From: Morella rubra
Lineage: Eukaryota > Streptophyta > Magnoliopsida > Fagales > Myricaceae
Assembly: GCA_003952965.2 (NCBI GenBank)
Contig: CM025854.1
Coordinates: 21,870,111-21,934,110 of the forward strand
Reading direction: 5' to 3'
Length of the DNA stretch: 64,000 nucleotides
The notes beneath the pieces were generated by a model that searched no databases, was not told the DNA's origin, and saw only the letters and a list, made by a program, of their open reading frames with translations. Both the position numbers and the translations under genes were made by a program. Below, one piece after another: positions 59,325 through 64,000 of the stretch (its first letter is position 1; the number at the start of each line of letters is the position of its first letter).

Positions 59325-61400
59325 TTAATTTAGCAACCTCATCCACCAATGCTGTGTGGTAACACTGGAAGACCTCCCATAATTCTGGGACATCCCATAT
59401 TGGGAAATAATGGATGCGTACATATTCATTAATCTCCTGCGGTTGACTGCTCTTTCTAATTTTGGATCATTTACATGTACCTTCGATGAGGAACCCGGAT
59501 CAACGCTCAATCTTGCCTTCCTTGTCCATCGGCTTAGTATATACTCCTCTGGGATAAATAAAGCACTTTTCTGTTTCAGTAACCACAAAATGTGACTACA
59601 TATAACACCCATATAATTGAAATAATTGCAACTACATTGATGAAACCCATTGATAGTGGTGATAATATGTCGTTTGGCCATCGAACAATTATGATCTGGG
59701 TTATGACTGCAAACATGTACCTCAACCTTTTTGGAGTCAACATTTTCCATTCGACAATTCAATACAATCCAAGAAGCCTTCTCAAACTATTCTAAAAAAA
59801 TGGTCAAAACAGAAGGAGTATAGACTTTTGATGCATGAACACAAAGTGGATCAGTAAACTTTAAAATGGGTAACTTGTCATCCATCTCAAAATTCGATCG
59901 AAGCTCTTTGTACCGCATATCATCAACGGCTTGCTGAAAGTGGTCAAAAAATCAGGGCATATTCAGTACTGTCTTCAAGTATTTACGCAACGTCGCATTA
60001 AAACTTTCACTTAATTGCGTAGTTCTTTTGCCAGCACAGAAAATACTCCGAACATACATTGGGGCCCACTTCTCCCGCTTCTCATATATTTTGCGCAACC
60101 AATCATTATCATGGAGTCCATGGTCATCGATCATCTTAGACCATTCAAGCTCAAAATCATCTACGTCAGCATCAAACAAAAGTTTATCCCATTTCTTCTT
60201 AAGTCTTTGTCACGAAACAATAAACCTAGATTCTTCAATGCATTCTGCTGAATATGCCATACGCAGAGGAAATGATGTGTATCTGGTAAAACACTAGGGA
60301 TTGCGGCAAGCATCGCAGCATCTTGATCAGTAAAAAGAGACTGAGGTGCTTTCCCTCCCATACATTGAACGAAGTTCTCGAACAACCACTTAAATGATTG
60401 GGCTGTCTCGTCAAACAACAGGCATGCCCCAAATACTACCCGCTCCCTATGATGATTCACTCCCAAAAATGCCCCCAATGGCCGGTGCTCATTGTTTGTC
60501 CTATATGTAGTGTCAAAAGAAACGAAATCCCCAAACAGTGCATAGTCATTTCTCATATCATGATCGGACCAGAATACATTAGTTATTTGCTCATCATCGT
60601 CGAACATAATCTTAAAGAAGAATTGTGAATTTTTTTGGTACTGATCACCAAACCAATTAAGAAGAGCACTGGCTACTCCAACCTCTACAGATTTACCCCT
60701 TTTGCTGCTCAGGTAATTTTTCAAGTCTGTTTGTGTGAATCCCAACTTCTCTCTACCCCAGCCTGGGCCACCATCAAGTCGTGTGCTAGCTTCGGACGAA
60801 TGCCTGCTCTGTCTGCTTCGTCACACTCGAGACGCTGCAATTCGTTGATTTGTCTATGTGAACGGAGCAGGTGGGCTTTTGATGGTGTAGCCAACTCATG
60901 GTTATGTTGTGCACACCAATCAAAAGTGCAGTACTTCCCATTTGATTGCCGCTGAATGGTGAAACTAGCAAGGCACCCACATCTAGTATTTCGTCGTTCT
61001 TTTATTACCGGCACATGTAGTTCAACCTTTTTTCTCAAGCCTTCTTTGCTACACACGAATGTTCTACTTGTATAATACCCTTTGTCTTTATTCTTGTACC
61101 CGGAATTTCTACGGATACTAAACCCAATGCTAATTGAGTACGCATTATACCAATCATAAGCATGCTCCTCATCTCTCCATTCCAAGGTCCAAATATTAAG
61201 TAGCTCCCCATTGTCTGCCCGAACCATATCACCTACACAATCCAACAATAAAATTAAAACAAATAAAAATCTATCGAAATCCATACACAAAGAAATTCAA
61301 CATAACAAAATAAAGACTTCAACAAACCTTCCGGGTTTGAGGTACTAGAAGACCCTCGCCTATTAATATTTGGACAAATACCACCCTCAATAGCTGCCAT
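59325..61400 (-). pseudogene. MULE transposase pseudogene (FAR1 domain, MULE DDE core, SWIM finger)
   Basis: Minus strand. Exon 1 is 61400-61328 (MAAIEGGICPNIN) and exon 2 starts at 61232. Domain order is that of FAR1/FHY3-related transposases. The FAR1 DNA-binding domain has EWRDEEHAYDWYNAYSISIGF, RNSGYKNKDKGYYTSRTFVC and the NHELATP motif. The MULE catalytic core has DFVSFDTTYRTNNEHRPLG and SLFTDQDAAML, which hold two of the expected acidic residues, then HHFLCVWHIQQNALKN. The SWIM finger reads CSCNYFNYMGVICSHIL. The gene is broken: a one-base deletion near 60757 (after MVAQAGG), a second frame change near 60195 (around KDLKKKWDKL), a stop codon after LNMP near 59955, and a further stop near 59790. 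It is closer to a transposase than to a domesticated FAR1 gene, because it lies between matching inverted repeats. Confidence 0.85.
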
Positions 61401-62120
61401 TTATCAACCTATTAAATTCAATAAAAATAAGAAACTCTTAGCTCAACAGTAGAATAAGGAGCACCCCACACTTTCTATAAGAAAGGACTCCAATAGGAAC
61501 TATACAATTTGACTATACACTTTTCAAGTTTTCATTAGATTTTTCAAAAAATTATTTTTTTAAGGTAAACAATAAAATCTGAACATTTTTTGCATTTGAA
61601 ATATTTTATTTATTTTTCTTGTTTTCCATGCAAACAAACACAACCTTTTATGAAAATATTTTGCTCAAATTAATCATTTTGATGCAAAACAAACACACCA
61701 TAAAAAGAAGAGTAGATGAAACAACGACTCAACTGTGTCCCCATACAATTAAAATCCAATCACTTTGTTGACTAGCATTTGATGAAAATTATCCACTCCT
61801 ACGTACCTTTAAGTTGCTTAACTAATAAAAGTTTGTCTTGCTTCCTTTGGACTCTTGGTATGCTTTCCAAAGCTGCAATGTCAATTATTTAAGAATCAGT
61901 CCTGCAGTGGTATGTTAGGAGTGTCATGGGTTGAGAATGAACATCCATCACAAACAGATTGAAATGATCCAACCAAGTACAAAATTTTGGAAAGGATCTT
62001 GCTTCATGGACACTGTCATTGAGCATGAGTAAGAGTGGTGATCTTTAACTTTTCTTTCTATAATCCCTTATGTTGCAAAAATTTCTTTAGTACTGAAACA
62101 GAAGTGGTAATTTAATTCAG
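61401..62120. other. MULE interior between transposase and OSC fragment
   Basis: AT-rich and non-coding as far as I can see. It probably includes the transposase promoter and, towards 62120, intron sequence of the captured cyclase gene. Confidence 0.4.
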
Positions 62121-62607
62121 GTTTGTTGAGTGCACTGCATTAGCATTACAAGCATTAGTTCTGTTCAGCAAATTATATCCTGGGCACAGGAGGAAGGAGA
62201 TTGATAGTTTCATCATAAATGTTGTTCGGAACCTTGAAGAAACACAAGAGCGGTTCATGGTATCATGATGCTTTATTTTTTCATTATGTCATTTGAATGA
62301 TTCTTTCATTATAAGCAAGCATGATCAGAAGCACTTTTACAGGTACGGACAATGGGGCATTTGCTTTGTATATGCAATGAGGTTTGCACTGGGAGGGTTA
62401 GAAGCTGCAGGTAAGAGATATCAGAACTGTCTGGCTATGCGCAAAAGCGTCAAATTCCTACTCGAAATACAAAACAAAAAGGGTGGTTGGGGAGAGAGCT
62501 ACTCGAAATACAAAATGAAGAGGGTGGTTAGGGAGAGAGCTATCTTTCGTGTCCAAACAAAGTATGACTTTGGGGCTTTCCAGATTAGCTCATCATGTTC
62601 CCTGTAG
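62121..62607 (+). pseudogene. Captured oxidosqualene cyclase fragment, two exons
   Basis: Plus strand, inside the MULE. Exon A, 62121-62259, after TTTAATTCAG, reads [15 protein letters not shown], then [15 protein letters not shown] and NLEETQ. Exon B, from 62343 after TTTTACAG, reads YGQWGICFVYAMRFALGGLE, AAGKRYQNCLAMRKSVKFLL and EIQNKKGGWGES. This is the C-terminal part of plant oxidosqualene cyclases (beta-amyrin or cycloartenol synthase type), which fold squalene epoxide into triterpenes. QNKKGGW is one of their QW repeats. The intron between is kept, so it was captured from genomic DNA. A 41-bp tandem duplication at the QW repeat breaks the frame. The upstream catalytic DCTAE-type region is absent, so no cyclase activity can come from this piece. 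Confidence 0.85.
62458..62539 (+). repeat. 41-bp tandem duplication at the cyclase QW repeat
   Basis: Two units, 62458-62498 and 62499-62539, each starting CTACTCGAAATACAAAA. As 41 is not a multiple of three, the second unit is in another frame. Confidence 0.85.
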
Positions 62608-62990
62608 CGCTAATTACCTTCCTGTATCAAAACTATATTAATAATAATTACTCTTGGTCCATGGGTATATATGCCTCTTGAAGGAAATCGAGCTCCCTCC
62701 ATGAAGAGGTTTTATTAATGGCCCAAGTGGTGTTATTCTCACACAAGGACAAAGCTTTAAAAAAATTAAAACTAACAAAATAAGATAAACAGAGTACGTA
62801 ACATTGAAAGTGACTAAGATATCAAAACATGACTTACTGCCCATGTGAACTTTCCAAGTTCAGTAATAGCAGAGGAGTGCTGAGTAGAGGAGTGCGAGAT
62901 GGTAACTTTCCGGTGAGAGGAGGAGCGGCAGAGCAATGGTGACGAAGAAGAAGCGGCAGAGCGATGATGACGAAGAAGAAGAAGAAGAAA
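62608..62990. other. MULE right interior
   Basis: Non-coding. Contains a GCGGCAGAGC(A/G)ATG(G/A)TGACGAAGAA unit twice near 62924-62980 and a GAA-rich run next to the right inverted repeat. Confidence 0.45.
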
Positions 62991-63230
62991 CTTGGAGAGG
63001 AAGAAATTGACCACGCAGGAAAAAAAAAAAGAAAAAGAAAAAGAGCTCAAAGTCAGCTTGAACAAAAAGTAAGGGATTGAGCACCCAAGCCATGGAGAGC
63101 CAAGCTGGAAGCCTCAAAAAATTCATTAAATGAGGTGGAGCATTTTTCACCGTTGGATCTGAAACTTGAATTTTCAGCCCTCCATTCGGTAAATTCGGAG
63201 GGAGCTGCCTTCGGAGGGAATCCATTCCCC
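62991..63230 (-). repeat. MULE right terminal inverted repeat
   Basis: About 240 bp, inverted copy of 55353-55573. The extra length is an expansion of the pyrimidine run (a T-rich tract on the minus strand) near its inner end. Confidence 0.85.
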
Positions 63231-63237
63231 TATTATA
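63231..63237. repeat. Target duplication, right copy
   Basis: TATTATA, identical to 55346-55352. Confidence 0.8.
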
Positions 63238-63818
63238 GTGTGAGCACCAAAGTCTGAAAGGTCATAGCTAATTTCCATGCCTGAGTTACCACAACCAACA
63301 ACCAAAACCTCTTTATCTTGATATCTTGAACCTGATTTATATTCACTACTATGCACGATTTCTCCTGGAAAAGTATTTAACCCAGGCAAGGCAGGGATAA
63401 AACTTTTTGCTCCAGTCGCAACGACTAAGAATTCAGCAATATAAACTTCCATTTCTTCAGATAGAATATTCTTAACTTCAATCCTCCATTTCCTTTCAGT
63501 TACATCATAACAGGATGATTCGACAGAACAATAATAACGGATATTCATATTAAACTTAGAAACATAGTTGTCTATGTAAGACACGAAAATATCTTTGGAC
63601 ATGAAGATAGGCGTTGTAGAAGAGTGGGGAACATAGGGAAGGGAGCAAAACTCTTTAGCAAGGTGAATATGCATACGATCGTATGATCGTTTCTTCCAAA
63701 GAGAAGCATAGCAATCCTCTCTTTCAAGGATGACATGAGAGATTGAAAAATAACTCAAGCATGCAGAAGTTGCAAGGCCAGAGGGACCAGCTCCAACTAT
63801 CACTACTACTTCTTCCAT

Positions 63819-64000
63819 ATTGGTAAGCTACGTACTGGTTTTAATTTTTCTTCGTTTGACACGATGATAATGACTTGCTTATTCCAATATTTAAAGGACG
63901 AAATAGGCAATACATTAATTAAAAGCACTTCCAAATGGCACTATTTCTTCAGAAAACCCCACTCCATGACGAAGGTTTTCAAATGTCAGTCTCATGCACA
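63819..64000. other. 5' flank of the YUCCA gene
   Basis: Short leader and promoter-proximal sequence cut by the window end. A TTTAAATA run about 70 bp upstream of the ATG could be the TATA element. Confidence 0.4.

Larger units (their letters stand above)
55353..63230 (-). mobile_element. Pack-MULE-like Mutator element inserted in YUCCA exon 1
   Basis: A 7878-bp element with terminal inverted repeats starting GGGGAA(C/T)GGATTCCCTCC and flanked by the 7-bp direct repeat TATTATA. It contains, left to right, captured PLAC8-like exons on the plus strand, a 0.9-kb tandem duplication, a broken FAR1-type MULE transposase on the minus strand and captured oxidosqualene cyclase exons on the plus strand. 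It combines the transposase of an autonomous element with the gene capture of a Pack-MULE. The transposase is broken, so movement would need a helper. The inverted repeats are nearly identical and the target duplication is perfect, which suggests a young insertion. Confidence 0.9.
54357..63818 (-). pseudogene. YUC: YUCCA-type flavin monooxygenase gene split by a Mutator-like element
   Basis: Minus strand. Exon 1 starts at 63818 and is intact to 63231, where a 7.9-kb element interrupts it. Its last 15 bases lie at 55345-55331, next to a GT donor. Exons 2-4 are 55171-54938, 54787-54665 and 54563-54357. The host coding parts sum to 1167 bases, 388 residues, in phase with no other defect. The family converts indole-3-pyruvate to the auxin indole-3-acetic acid, using FAD and NADPH. 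Visible motifs: the FAD site VGAGPSGLATSACL at residues 8-21, the NADPH site VGCGNSGMEIS near 175-185, and the ATG motif FATGYRS. FHVLTKEM and the GAHT sequence near the break suggest the YUC10/YUC11 branch. As it stands, transcripts from the natural start would read into the element and end after about 214 codons, keeping the FAD site and the NADPH site but losing the C-terminal third. Confidence 0.9.

Noticed and set aside
59325..61400. Host FAR1/FHY3 transcription factor gene
   Set aside because: Domains match, but the gene is broken and lies between inverted repeats with a target duplication, so it is a MULE transposase.
62860..63225. 121-codon minus-strand frame at the MULE right end
   Set aside because: It is the translation of the terminal inverted repeat, as shown by the matching frame at the left end (55350-55570).

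Overview
This window is nuclear DNA of a flowering plant, most likely a eudicot. The genes have GT-AG introns, and the proteins are plant types: a GT-2-like trihelix factor, a YUCCA monooxygenase, a PLAC8-like fragment and an oxidosqualene cyclase fragment. Intergenic DNA is AT-rich and full of hAT, Mutator-like and MITE elements. I cannot name the species. No prokaryotic-style operon, CRISPR array, tRNA or rRNA was found.

Region 1 (1-29 kb) is a cluster of three tandem genes on the minus strand. They encode a fold-type-I, class V aminotransferase/cysteine desulfurase-like PLP protein of about 660 residues in five exons. Copies 2 (14395-16842) and 3 (24802-27358) are open throughout. Copy 1 (7524-10436) has a one-base insertion in exon 4. 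The cluster is broken up by two degenerate hAT transposons whose ends I could place from 8-bp target duplications: hAT-A (2228-7419, RICESLEEPER/BED type) just downstream of copy 1, and hAT-B (18271-22399, DUF4371/TTF type) between copies 2 and 3. A 282-bp MITE with a perfect 9-bp target duplication lies at 1248-1529.

Region 2 (29-48 kb) holds four ordinary-looking genes: a predicted N-acylated acidic repeat protein (minus), a seven-exon protein with a C-terminal J domain (plus), a single-exon membrane protein (minus) and a GT-2-like trihelix transcription factor (minus).

Region 3 (48-64 kb) has a small possible membrane protein next to a MITE-like element, then a YUCCA-type flavin monooxygenase gene (auxin synthesis) on the minus strand. 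This gene is split inside exon 1 by a 7.9-kb Mutator-like element (55353-63230). The element has terminal inverted repeats of about 220-240 bp, a decayed FAR1/MULE transposase, five exons of a captured PLAC8-like gene, two exons of a captured oxidosqualene cyclase, and an internal 0.9-kb tandem duplication. If the element and one 7-bp target copy are disregarded, the YUCCA exons join in frame with a 388-codon capacity, so the insertion looks recent. This Pack-MULE-like insertion and the PLP-enzyme cluster are the two most interesting parts of the window.
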